A stretch of DNA of 64,000 nt, from the NCBI GenBank assembly GCA_017621705.1, contig JAGASR010000014.1:62001-126000 (forward strand). Direction: 5' to 3'. Of the stretch, positions 7,905 to 15,841 are shown piece after piece. A program made the translations under genes and the position numbers. The notes under the pieces were generated by a model that did not search any database, was not told the origin of the DNA, and saw only the letters and a list, made by a program, of their open reading frames with translations. This DNA is from Clostridia bacterium (lineage in GTDB: Bacteria > Bacillota > Clostridia > Oscillospirales > UBA644). Within the stretch, counting starts at the first letter, position 1; every line of letters starts with the position of its first letter.

Positions 7905-9299
7905 ATGGATCTGAAAGGAAGAACGGAAGAAATGCGTTCCGTCCGCGCAACGATCGAAGGATCTGCTAAATCTGCGGCTAGAAAACGCATCGAACTCCTG
8001 TTCGACGAAGGAACTTTCGTTGAAATCGGTGCATTCGTTAAACAGCGTCCTACTGAATTCGGTGCCGTTGATGCGGCTGCTGAAAGCGTTGTGACCGGTT
8101 ACGGTGCAGTCAACGGTGTTCTCGTTTTCGCTTTTTCTCAGGATGTGTCCGTGCTCAAGGGCGCTATCAGTGAGATGAATGCTGAAAAAATTTGTAATAT
8201 TGCGGAAATGGCTCGTAAAGCTCATGCTCCGCTCGTATCCATGCTCGACAGTTGCGGCGTACGTCTCCATGAAGGTATCGACGCACTCGCCGGATACGGT
8301 AAGATCATCGCAAAACTCAACTCTATTGCAGGGGAGATCATTCATGTCTCCGCAGTATTCGGTATCTGCGCAGGCGCAATGTCCTTTGTCCCCGCTATCG
8401 CGGATTATTCTGTAATGACTAAATCTGCTGAACTTTTCCTCTCCTCTCCCGACGTTGTTAAAGCACGTTTCGGCAATAATAACGCAGGTACCGCAGAGGA
8501 AGCTTACAAAAACGGCACTATCAGCGCAATCTGCGACTCTGACGAAGAAGCTGTCGCACAGATCAAAGAATTTATTTCTTTTGTTGCCGATATCCCCGTT
8601 ACTGAAGACGATATCAACCGTCTCACTCCCGAAATCGCTGATATCATTTCCCAGCCCGACTATGATGTTCGTAACGTTATCCGTTCTATCGCAGATGACG
8701 GTAAGGTTCTCGAGCTCAACGCAGGTTATGCCGAAAATATCGTAACCGCACTTATCAGCATCGATTGCTGTCCCGTAGGCGTTGTTGCAAATAACGGCGC
8801 TCTTACTTCCGCCGCTTCCGAAAAAGCTTCCAGATTTATTGCTTTCTGCGACAATTGCGGTCTTTCCGTTCTCACTCTTGTAAATACCGACGGTTTTGCT
8901 TGTGAAAACGATGAAAATATTGCAAACAGTTCTCTGCTCGTTTCCGCATATGTTACGGCAGAAGTTCCTAAAGTAACTCTTATCATCGGTAAAGCTTACG
9001 GTTCCGGATATATCTCCATGTGCTCCAAGCAGACCGGTGCAGATATCGTTTACGCTTATCCCTGCGCTGAGATCGCAACTCTTCCCGCAGAGACCGGCGC
9101 TGTCTTTATGTGCGCTCAGCAGATTGCGCAGACCGAAGGTGATCCCATCGAAGGCAGAGACGCTATCATCGCAAAATACAGAGAAACAATCGCTTCTCCG
9201 TTCGAGGCCGCAAAGAGAGGCCATGTTGACGATATCATCGATATCGAGACCACTCGTCAGCTAATCGCATCCTCTTTCGGTATGCTCGCCGATAAATAA
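7905..9299 (+). CDS. Acyl-CoA carboxyltransferase subunit (MmdA/12S-like)
   Basis: A 464-residue carboxyltransferase of the AccD/PccB/MmdA family. It moves CO2 between a short acyl-CoA (methylmalonyl-CoA/propionyl-CoA in known relatives) and carboxybiotin. Supporting regions are the N-terminal KSAARKRIELLFDEGTFVEI, AESVVTGYGAVNGV, LDSCGVRLHEGIDALAGYGK, GICAGAMSFVPAIADYSVM, and the C-terminal GKAYGSGYISMCSKQTGADI followed by the FEAAKRGHVDDIIDI block typical of the second crotonase-like half. It is somewhat shorter than the usual 500-520 residues. It is the first gene of a tight five-gene operon, start chosen from GGAGG at proper spacing. Codon use is strongly biased, implying high expression. 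The acyl-CoA substrate cannot be fixed from sequence. Confidence 0.88.
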   Translation: MDLKGRTEEMRSVRATIEGSAKSAARKRIELLFDEGTFVEIGAFVKQRPTEFGAVDAAAESVVTGYGAVNGVLVFAFSQDVSVLKGAISEMNAEKICNIAEMARKAHAPLVSMLDSCGVRLHEGIDALAGYGKIIAKLNSIAGEIIHVSAVFGICAGAMSFVPAIADYSVMTKSAELFLSSPDVVKARFGNNNAGTAEEAYKNGTISAICDSDEEAVAQIKEFISFVADIPVTEDDINRLTPEIADIISQPDYDVRNVIRSIADDGKVLELNAGYAENIVTALISIDCCPVGVVANNGALTSAASEKASRFIAFCDNCGLSVLTLVNTDGFACENDENIANSSLLVSAYVTAEVPKVTLIIGKAYGSGYISMCSKQTGADIVYAYPCAEIATLPAETGAVFMCAQQIAQTEGDPIEGRDAIIAKYRETIASPFEAAKRGHVDDIIDIETTRQLIASSFGMLADK

Positions 9300-9313
9300 G
9301 GGGAGGGGACAAT

Positions 9314-9742
9314 ATGCGCAGTTTCCTTTCTCTTACTGAAGAAATTGTTGAAAATTCCGAAGAAATTGTCGAAAAAGTCGAAGAAGCAGTCGTAAACGAT
9401 ATTGCCGCTGTTCCCGAAGGTTTTTTTGATAAACTTATGTACGGTCTGAACGTTTCCATTATAGGTATCATAACGGTCTTTGCCGTTCTCGCGCTTATAA
9501 TGGGTGTTCTTTACCTCTTCCGTCTGTATTTTTATGATCTTCCCAATAAGAAAAAGGCTGAAGAATCTCAGCCCAAAGCAGCTCCTGCTCCTGCAGCGGT
9601 GAAGACAGCTGCTCCCGTTACCGCTGTTGCTTCCGAAGAGGACGAGCTCGTTCCCGTTGTCATCGCAGCCGCTGTAGCCGCTTATATGGAAACAAATGCA
9701 CCGAAATCCAAATACAGGATCCGTTCCTTTAAAAGAATATAA
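9314..9742 (+). CDS. Small membrane subunit of Na+-pumping decarboxylase (OadG family)
   Basis: 142 residues: an acidic N-terminal extension (about 1-35), one transmembrane helix near 45-68 (GLNVSIIGIITVFAVLALIM), an Ala/Pro/Lys-rich linker and a short C-terminal segment ending SKYRIRSFKRI. This is the layout of OadG/MmdD subunits, which hold the peripheral carboxyltransferase and biotin carrier on the membrane beta subunit. The C-terminal VPVVIAAAVAAYM motif is common in this family. GGGGAGG lies upstream of the ATG. Its position between the carboxyltransferase and the biotin carrier supports the call. The initial acidic stretch (EEIVENSEEIVEKVEE) is unusual. Confidence 0.85.
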   Translation: MRSFLSLTEEIVENSEEIVEKVEEAVVNDIAAVPEGFFDKLMYGLNVSIIGIITVFAVLALIMGVLYLFRLYFYDLPNKKKAEESQPKAAPAPAAVKTAAPVTAVASEEDELVPVVIAAAVAAYMETNAPKSKYRIRSFKRI

Positions 9743-9759
9743 AAGGAGATTAATCTGAA

Positions 9760-10164
9760 ATGAGAAAATTTAACATAACCGTTAACGGTAAAACATATGA
9801 AGTCATCGTAGACGAAGTAGGCGGCGCTCCCGCAGCATCCGCACCGGTTGCTTCTGCTCCTGCTGTATCTGCCCCCGCAGCAGCACCTGCTCCTGTTGCA
9901 GCAGCTCCCGCAGCTCCTGCAGCACCTGCTCCCGTAGCAGTTCCCACCGAAGGTACTACCATCTCCGCACCGATGCCCGGTACCATCCTTAAAGTCAATG
10001 TTGAAAAAGGCGCTTCTGTTAAGAAAGGCGATGTTCTCGTCGTTCTCGAAGCTATGAAAATGGAAAACGATATTCAGGCTCCCGTTGACGGCACTATTAT
10101 CGCTGTTCAGACTTCCAAGGGCGCTTCTGTTGATACCGGCGCTCCTCTCGTAACTATTGGTTAA
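9760..10164 (+). CDS. Biotin carboxyl carrier protein
   Basis: 134 residues: a short N-terminal beta segment (KFNITVNGKTYEVIVDEVGG), a long Ala/Pro-rich flexible linker (about 24-62) and a C-terminal biotinyl domain. The biotin attachment motif EAMKMEND places the biotinylated lysine at residue 100. It shuttles CO2 between the carboxyltransferases of this operon and the membrane pump. The linker is encoded by repetitive GCT/GCA/CCC codons. AAAGGAG precedes the ATG. No biotin carboxylase gene is present, as expected for a decarboxylase or transcarboxylase rather than an ATP-driven carboxylase. Confidence 0.93.
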   Translation: MRKFNITVNGKTYEVIVDEVGGAPAASAPVASAPAVSAPAAAPAPVAAAPAAPAAPAPVAVPTEGTTISAPMPGTILKVNVEKGASVKKGDVLVVLEAMKMENDIQAPVDGTIIAVQTSKGASVDTGAPLVTIG

Positions 10165-10185
10165 CGAAAGGTACAGGAAAACGAC

Positions 10186-11403
10186 ATGAATATATTTCAA
10201 GTAATTTCGGATATCGTCTCGAATTCCGGATTTGCGCGCCTTTTCCAGATCGGAATCGGCCCCGAAGGAATCGTAAACGGCGAGATCATTATGATAGCCG
10301 TGTCGTGTGTGCTTATTTATTTAGCTATCGGCAAAGGCTTTGAACCTCTTCTTCTCCTTCCGATCGCGTTTGGTATGCTTCTTGCAAATCTTCCTATCTC
10401 CGGTCTTATGCATACGGAATATTTCCTTGATCCTGCCTACCTAACGGCGGACGGTAATCTGGATATACCAATGATACTGACTAAAGGCGGTCTTTTCGAT
10501 ATCCTTTATCTCGGTGTAAAATGCGGTATATATCCTCCGCTTATCTTCCTTGGCGTCGGCGCTATGACCGACTTCGGACCCCTGATCGCAAACCCCAAGA
10601 GTATTCTCCTCGGCGCTGCGGCTCAGATCGGTATATTCTTTACCTTTGTTGTCGCTCTCTTCCTTGGATTTGACGCTCTTGAAGCTGCTTCCATCGGTAT
10701 TATCGGCGGCGCAGACGGTCCCACCGCTATTCTCGTAACCAAAACTCTTGCTCCTCATCTTCTTGCGGCTATCGCAGTTGCTGCATATTCCTATATGGCG
10801 CTCGTTCCCATTATTCAACCTCCCATCATGAGAGCTCTTACAACTAAAAAGGAACGTTCCGTCGTTATGGATCAGCTCCGTCCCGTTTCCAAGAAGGAAA
10901 AGATCCTCTTCCCGATCGTTGTTGCGGCAATTGTTATTCTTATCCTTCCCGACTCCGCACCCCTTATCGGTATGCTTATGCTCGGTAACCTCTTCCGCGA
11001 ATGCGGTGTTACTGATCGTTTGAGCAAGACCGCTCAGAACGAACTTTGTAACATCGTTACTATCGCCCTCGGTCTTACCGTAGGTGCAACAGCAAGTGCA
11101 AGCAACTTCCTCCGCCTCGAAACCATTTCCATCATTATTCTCGGCCTTATTGCGTTTAGTATTGCCTCCGCTACAGGTGTACTCCTCGGTAAACTTATGT
11201 ATGTTCTTACCGGCGGCAAGGTCAACCCCCTCATCGGTTCTGCAGGCGTTTCCGCAGTTCCTATGGCTGCACGTGTTTCCAATACCGTAGGTCAGAAAGA
11301 AGTTCCCGGTAACTTCCTTCTTATGCACGCTATGGGTCCCAACGTTGCCGGCGTTATCGGTTCAGCCGTTGCCGCAGGCGTATTCCTTACATTGTTCAAA
11401 TAA
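10186..11403 (+). CDS. Na+-translocating decarboxylase beta subunit (OadB/MmdB/GcdB)
   Basis: A 405-residue polytopic membrane protein that decarboxylates carboxybiotin and exports Na+. Family hallmarks are the N-terminal [40 protein letters not shown], the conserved [11 protein letters not shown] motif containing the essential Asp, [26 protein letters not shown] and the C-terminal [10 protein letters not shown] and [11 protein letters not shown]. Length matches the family (about 370-430). It lies 21 bases after the biotin carrier gene. The three enzymes oxaloacetate, methylmalonyl-CoA and glutaconyl-CoA decarboxylase all use this subunit, so it does not decide the substrate. Confidence 0.95.
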   Translation: MNIFQVISDIVSNSGFARLFQIGIGPEGIVNGEIIMIAVSCVLIYLAIGKGFEPLLLLPIAFGMLLANLPISGLMHTEYFLDPAYLTADGNLDIPMILTKGGLFDILYLGVKCGIYPPLIFLGVGAMTDFGPLIANPKSILLGAAAQIGIFFTFVVALFLGFDALEAASIGIIGGADGPTAILVTKTLAPHLLAAIAVAAYSYMALVPIIQPPIMRALTTKKERSVVMDQLRPVSKKEKILFPIVVAAIVILILPDSAPLIGMLMLGNLFRECGVTDRLSKTAQNELCNIVTIALGLTVGATASASNFLRLETISIIILGLIAFSIASATGVLLGKLMYVLTGGKVNPLIGSAGVSAVPMAARVSNTVGQKEVPGNFLLMHAMGPNVAGVIGSAVAAGVFLTLFK

Positions 11404-11418
11404 GGAGATATATCAGAA

Positions 11419-12822
11419 ATGACCAATAATAATCCCGTTAAAATAACTGAAACCATTCTGCGTGACGCGCACCAGTCTCTTATCGCCACCAGAATGACTA
11501 TCGATGAGATCTTACCTTCTCTCGAAATGCTCGACGCTGTCGGCTATCACGCTCTTGAAGCATGGGGCGGCGCTACTTTCGACTCCTGTCTCCGTTTCCT
11601 TAATGAAGACCCATGGGAAAGACTCCGCAAGATCCGTGACGGCGTTAAAAACACCAAGCTTCAGATGCTCTTCCGCGGTCAGAATATCCTCGGTTACAGA
11701 CATTATTCCGATGACGTTGTAGAGTACTTCGTTCAGAAATCTCTTGCTAACGGTATCGATATCATCAGAATTTTTGACGCTCTCAACGACCCCAGAAACC
11801 TTGATACCGCTGTTAAAGCAACCATCAAAGAAGGCGGTCACGTTCAGGCGGCTTTCTCTTACACCATCAGCCCTGTTCATAATACCCAGTCTTTCGTTGA
11901 TTTTGCGAAAAATATGGAAGAACGCGGCGCTAACTCTATCTGCATCAAAGACATGGCAGGTCTTCTTACTCCCTACAACGCTTACGAACTCGTCAAAGCG
12001 CTCAAAGAGAACGTCAAGATCCCCATCGAACTTCATACTCACTGCACCGCAGGTATTGCTGAAATGACATACCTCAAGGCGATCGAAGCAGGTGTCGATA
12101 TCGTTGATACCGCGCTTTCTCCTCTCTCCGGCGGTACTTCTCAGCCCTCTACCGAATCTATCGTTGCAACTCTCGATAACTGCTCCAGAAGAACCGGTCT
12201 CGACCTCGATAAACTCAACGAAGCTAGAAAATATTTCATGCCTCTCCGCGAAAAGTATCTCGCTTCCGGTCTTCTTAATACAAAAGTTCTCGCAGTTGAC
12301 GTTAACACTCTTCTCTATCAGGTTCCCGGCGGAATGCTCTCCAACCTCGTTTCCCAGCTCAAACAGGCAGGTAAAGAGGACAAATTCGAAGAAGTTCTCC
12401 AGGAAGTTCCCCGCGTAAGAGAAGATGCAGGCTTCCCGCCGCTCGTAACTCCTTCTTCTCAGATCGTCGGTACTCAGGCAGTATTTAACGTACTTTTCGG
12501 TCGTTATAAGAACGTTTCCAAAGAATTCAAAGCTCTTGTTCGCGGCGAATACGGTAAAACTCCCGTTCCTATCAAGCCCGAATTTGTAAAGCAGATCATC
12601 GGTGACGAAAAGCAGATCACTTGCCGTCCCGCAGATCTTATCAAACCTGAGCTTGACAGCCTCCGTGAAGAAATGCGCGAATACTACGAACAGGAAGAAG
12701 ACGTACTCAGCTACGCTCTCTTCGATCAGGTCGCAACCAAATTCTTCAAAGCTCGTCAGAGTGAAAAATACGGCGTAGACAATACCCACTCCGATAAAAA
12801 AGATATGGTTCATCCCGTATAA
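11419..12822 (+). CDS. Pyruvate/oxaloacetate carboxyltransferase (5S / OadA catalytic domain)
   Basis: 467 residues with the DRE-TIM carboxyltransferase barrel and the PYC/OADA conserved domain, but no C-terminal biotin domain, so it must use the separate carrier at 9760. Recognisable sites are TILRDAHQSL (metal Asp), EAWGGATFD, MLFRGQN, ICIKDMAG (the lysine carbamylated in relatives), ELHTHCTAG (metal His pair), ALSPLSGGTSQPS and PGGMLSNL. This corresponds to the 5S subunit of transcarboxylase or OadA/PycB without carrier. It is the last gene of the operon, followed by a strong terminator. Having both a 12S-like and a 5S-like subunit with one carrier and one Na+ pump is the notable point. 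Confidence 0.93.
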   Translation: MTNNNPVKITETILRDAHQSLIATRMTIDEILPSLEMLDAVGYHALEAWGGATFDSCLRFLNEDPWERLRKIRDGVKNTKLQMLFRGQNILGYRHYSDDVVEYFVQKSLANGIDIIRIFDALNDPRNLDTAVKATIKEGGHVQAAFSYTISPVHNTQSFVDFAKNMEERGANSICIKDMAGLLTPYNAYELVKALKENVKIPIELHTHCTAGIAEMTYLKAIEAGVDIVDTALSPLSGGTSQPSTESIVATLDNCSRRTGLDLDKLNEARKYFMPLREKYLASGLLNTKVLAVDVNTLLYQVPGGMLSNLVSQLKQAGKEDKFEEVLQEVPRVREDAGFPPLVTPSSQIVGTQAVFNVLFGRYKNVSKEFKALVRGEYGKTPVPIKPEFVKQIIGDEKQITCRPADLIKPELDSLREEMREYYEQEEDVLSYALFDQVATKFFKARQSEKYGVDNTHSDKKDMVHPV

Positions 12823-12837
12823 CCAAATTATAAAAAT

Positions 12838-12867
12838 AAGCCCTCCGATCTTCGGAGGGCTTTATTT
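12838..12867 (+). terminator. Terminator of the decarboxylase operon
   Basis: GC-rich stem AAGCCCTCCG/CGGAGGGCTT with a 4-base loop followed by TATTT, 16 bases after the last stop. Confidence 0.9.
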
Positions 12868-12927
12868 CGCTTGAAAAGTTCACATCTTCATATTATAATT
12901 CAATCAATACGATTACGGCGGTGTTTT

Positions 12928-13548
12928 ATGAAAGTTCTTATCGGGACGACAAATCCCTCAAAAGTCAATAGATTCAAGCTTCTTCTCGACGGGTGCGATA
13001 TCGAATTCTTTACGCTTTCCGATATCGGAGTATCTTCCGAGCCCGAAGAAAAGGGGAGTAGTCCCGAAGAAAATGCGATAATAAAAGCAAAATATTACGG
13101 TAGGTTTTTCGACACTGTTATAACCAACGATTCCGGATTATATTTTGAATGTCTTCCTCTCGATGATCCTCGCCAGCCGGGGCTAAATATCAGGACTCCG
13201 AACGGCTGTTCGAGAATGAACGACGAAGAAAGTATCAAATATTATTCCTCACTCATTCACTCTCTCGGCGGCAAAGTCACCGCATTTTATCTTGACGGTT
13301 TTGCTGTTTTCAACAACGGAAAAATCTTCTCATTTACCGAGGAACCGCACGATTCTTTCTATATGGTCGATACTCCGTCCGAAAACCGCCACGAAGGCTG
13401 GCCGCTCGATTCTCTTTCTCTTTCAAAAGACACGGGAATACCGTTCGTTGACCGTAAAAATGACGAAAAAACAAAAGAAAACGTCATTTTGGACGAATAC
13501 AGAACCCATTTGGTTTCTTTCCTCAAAAAATCGCTCGGATTAAATTAA
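12928..13548 (+). CDS. Divergent Ham1/RdgB-like non-canonical NTP pyrophosphatase
   Basis: 206 residues from the ATG at 12928 (GGCGGTG upstream); an in-frame ATG at 12871 is rejected because no RBS supports it. The N-terminus MKVLIGTTNPSKVNRFKLLL matches the Ham1 substrate-binding motif (TxNxxK), and EEKGSSPEENAIIKAKYY and ITNDSGLYF match the metal/catalytic Glu-Asp region. Known relatives hydrolyse XTP/dITP to clean the nucleotide pool. The later half departs from the family: the usual PGxYSAR is replaced by PGLNIRTPNG. The specificity may therefore differ. It stands alone between two terminators. Confidence 0.7.
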   Translation: MKVLIGTTNPSKVNRFKLLLDGCDIEFFTLSDIGVSSEPEEKGSSPEENAIIKAKYYGRFFDTVITNDSGLYFECLPLDDPRQPGLNIRTPNGCSRMNDEESIKYYSSLIHSLGGKVTAFYLDGFAVFNNGKIFSFTEEPHDSFYMVDTPSENRHEGWPLDSLSLSKDTGIPFVDRKNDEKTKENVILDEYRTHLVSFLKKSLGLN

Positions 13549-13599
13549 AAAAACCAATTACTAAGTTGTTTATGCAAAATTAAATATCAAATTGTTTGA

Positions 13600-13629
13600 G
13601 AATGAGTTCTGTTTTGTATGGGGCTCATT
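13600..13629 (+). terminator. Probable terminator of the Ham1-like gene
   Basis: GAATGAG/CTCATTC arms with a 16-base loop followed by TTTT. The rest of 13549-13772 is AT-rich with no gene that I can support. Confidence 0.5.
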
Positions 13630-13772
13630 CTTTTAGTTTTAATATATTCTTTCGTTTCCGGATACTCAGTTTTTTAGTATACCGTTTGTTTGAAAAAATG
13701 TTCACGCATATCACGTTTAAATTATAATATCTATCCTGAATTCTGTCGAGTAAGTTTTGTATTTTTATAAAA

Positions 13773-13812
13773 ATATGCACCTACTAAAGTGTTTAACTTT
13801 TGTGGTGCATAT
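13773..13812 (-). terminator. Terminator of the methyltransferase gene
   Basis: ATATGCACC and GGTGCATAT arms, with a second inner AAAGT/ACTTT pairing and a T-run on the minus strand, 11 bases after the methyltransferase stop. Confidence 0.7.
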
Positions 13813-13823
13813 CTTTGTAGAGT

Positions 13824-14618
13824 TTATTTTCTTGCCAACTGAAGCTCTATCGTATCGTAAATACAAAGCTTTCCACCGTTTTTATCGATCGCTTTTTCTA
13901 TTTCGGAGAAAAATTCATTACGAACACTTTCCTCTATCGCAATATGATCCGAATACGTTCCTAAAAGCATTGAATATTCTTTTGCAGAAAACGTTCTCGT
14001 TCTGAAAAACAGTTTATATTTAATATCTTCAAATCCGTATTTCTTTGCGAGCATCGCACGGTCCAACGCTTCTTTTTCAGTATATTCAACTATCTTTCTC
14101 GGCTCGGTCTTATAATACGTATAGTAGTGCTTTGCATAGATTCTGTCTATTTCTTCGGAAAGATCGGGGTTGAATTTATCTCTGAACGGGTGATTTGCAA
14201 ATCTCGCAAATGCGCCTCCGTTTTTGAGCATCGAATAAACTTTTTCATATCCGATCTGCTCCGGAATCCAGTGAAATGCAGATGCCGAATAAATGAAATC
14301 AAATTTATTGCTTTCAAATTCAATATCTTCAAATTTGCCGTTGATTGCCGAAAAATTCGGATACTCTCTGAATTTCTCTCTGCATATTTCGCAGAAATTT
14401 GCACCGTATTCCGCAGCGGTGAGTTTGCAACCCGTTTTCAATATCGGTAAAGTTGCCTGACCGCCGCCTATGCCGATCTCAACAACTTCGCTTTTATCAT
14501 TCAAATCGATATAATCAAATATTTCTTTATAGAGATCATCGACATATCCCGGTCGCAGTTTTTCATACGTTGATGCGACTGTGTCGAAAGTCCACTCCAG
14601 ACCTTTATTTACGGGCAT
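13824..14618 (-). CDS. Class I SAM-dependent methyltransferase
   Basis: 264 residues. An N-terminal FDTVASTYEKLRPGYVDDLY segment is followed by motif I VVEIGIGGGQAT (SAM-binding glycine loop), a following acidic residue in AAEYG, and FDFIYSASAFHWI (motif IV region). This is the general methyltransferase type related to UbiE/Tam-like enzymes, and the acceptor is unknown. AAGGAG lies five bases before the ATG. It starts nine bases after the CE15-like esterase gene and shares its promoter. The C-terminal third (RTRTFSAKEYSMLLGTYSDH) is typical of small-molecule methyltransferases. Function beyond methyl transfer cannot be inferred. Confidence 0.82.
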   Translation of the reverse strand: MPVNKGLEWTFDTVASTYEKLRPGYVDDLYKEIFDYIDLNDKSEVVEIGIGGGQATLPILKTGCKLTAAEYGANFCEICREKFREYPNFSAINGKFEDIEFESNKFDFIYSASAFHWIPEQIGYEKVYSMLKNGGAFARFANHPFRDKFNPDLSEEIDRIYAKHYYTYYKTEPRKIVEYTEKEALDRAMLAKKYGFEDIKYKLFFRTRTFSAKEYSMLLGTYSDHIAIEESVRNEFFSEIEKAIDKNGGKLCIYDTIELQLARK

Positions 14619-14627
14619 TTTTTCTCC

Positions 14628-15659
14628 TTATTTACCGGAATCGAGATATTTTATATATAAATTCCAGTCGTCTCTGTTGAGTGCGTGACCGCCGATCCTT
14701 AAATGATATGCTATATCTCCGTCATGCAAAGTATCTCCGACTTCGGGCAAACGGTCAGGGTGAACAAATCCGTTCATACCGTTCTTTTCGTAATACTCAC
14801 TTGCCGCAATGCATGAAAGATATTCGCATTCGGGACAAGCCCAGCCGTCTTCAATCGCGCTTGCAACATATACTTTATGAGGAACATTTGCCGCAATCAG
14901 ATAGTTCTGGTCGAACGGCATATTGTCTTCATTATCAATATACTTTTTATAGTTTTCACAGAACCAGTAGGGGAATGCTCTTGTTATATCTTTTATCGTT
15001 TCGCCTGTTTTATGTCTCGAAAGTGCAGCACCGCTGCATCCTGAATCATTTGAGATTGCACAGTAAAATCTTTCGTCGATAGCACCTGCAACAAGCGCAG
15101 TCTTGCCGAGACGCGAATGACCTATAACGGTCACTTTTTCATGATCTATTTGGGGCAAAGTCTGAATGTAATCCATAACTGCCGATGCCGCCCATGCCCA
15201 AAGACCGATCTTGCCACACTGATCTGGTTTACGCTCTCCGTTAGGGTAGATCGCACCTGCAAGTCCGTTCGTGAAGTCGCCGTCGTCGGTCGAAACATCG
15301 TTATAATATATTGTAAATATCGCGTAGCCTGCGTCGAGTATTTCTTCTGTCGGCTGATATTTATCGGGGATCAGATCTCTGAAATTGATATGTACGAATG
15401 CGGGAACGGGTCCGGTTACTCTCTTGGGGTATGCATAATAGAAAGTAAAAGAATGTTCGCCCCAATCTGCTTTGCAATGAAGCTTCATCTTTTTGAGATC
15501 GGTCTTACCTCCGAATAAATGTCCCTCGGTATGCTCAACCGTCGCTTCAACGGAATTCGGTTTTGACGGCAGAATACCGTATTCTTCGTTTAAAAGTAAA
15601 TTAACTATATCTTTCTTTTCCATTCCGACGGGATTGGGAATATCTTTTAATCTTTCCAT
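14628..15659 (-). CDS. CE15/glucuronoyl-esterase-like alpha/beta hydrolase
   Basis: 343 residues without a signal peptide. Features shared with the bacterial glucuronoyl esterase-like family are the nucleophile elbow GHSRLGKTAL (Ser182 by position), the following FYCAISNDSGCSGAALSRHK block, FPYWFCENY, a YVASAIEDGWACPECEY segment and the late IGGHALNRDDW motif that supplies the catalytic His. CE15 enzymes cleave ester links between glucuronoxylan and lignin alcohols. A cytosolic form would more likely act on imported fragments or other uronate or acyl esters (inference). GGAGG precedes the ATG, and a strong promoter lies at 15702-15730. Confidence 0.75.
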   Translation of the reverse strand: MERLKDIPNPVGMEKKDIVNLLLNEEYGILPSKPNSVEATVEHTEGHLFGGKTDLKKMKLHCKADWGEHSFTFYYAYPKRVTGPVPAFVHINFRDLIPDKYQPTEEILDAGYAIFTIYYNDVSTDDGDFTNGLAGAIYPNGERKPDQCGKIGLWAWAASAVMDYIQTLPQIDHEKVTVIGHSRLGKTALVAGAIDERFYCAISNDSGCSGAALSRHKTGETIKDITRAFPYWFCENYKKYIDNEDNMPFDQNYLIAANVPHKVYVASAIEDGWACPECEYLSCIAASEYYEKNGMNGFVHPDRLPEVGDTLHDGDIAYHLRIGGHALNRDDWNLYIKYLDSGK

Positions 15660-15701
15660 AATAACCTCCTCAGTAAAAGCCGTAAAGTATTTTACAGAAT
15701 G

Positions 15702-15730
15702 ATTATAACTTAAAGCTCTTTTTTTGTCAA
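15702..15730 (-). promoter_or_regulatory. Promoter of the esterase-methyltransferase operon
   Basis: TTGACA (15725-15730), 17 bases, TATAAT (15702-15707) on the minus strand. Similar blocks CCGTAAAGTATT and CCGTAATAAAGTATT flank the promoter on opposite sides in inverted orientation and could form an operator. Confidence 0.85.
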
Positions 15731-15769
15731 TACTTTATTACGGTAAAATAAGCTTGTTTCTTTTCAAAA

Positions 15770-15807
15770 TTAAGAAATATTAAGAATTATCGGTAGTTTT
15801 TTTAAGA
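15770..15807 (+). promoter_or_regulatory. Possible response-regulator binding repeats
   Basis: TTAAGAA occurs at 15770-15776 and again at 15780-15786 (10-base period), with a third TTAAGA at 15802-15807. All lie just upstream of the OmpR-type regulator gene. Direct repeats one helical turn apart are the usual target of such regulators; the role here is inferred. Confidence 0.35.
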
Positions 15808-15841
15808 TTTATATGGTATCATTTATCCAGAGGTGAAAGAT

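Noticed and set aside
7845-9224. 459-codon open frame on the minus strand opposite the acyl-CoA carboxyltransferase
   Set aside because: It is the antisense shadow of a gene with strong codon bias; the protein is Ser/Cys/Asp-rich with no domain and no proper RBS. The plus-strand protein has clear motifs.
11512-12813. 433-codon antisense frame over the 5S-type carboxyltransferase
   Set aside because: Same codon-bias artefact; the sense gene is unambiguous and the antisense product has no recognisable features.
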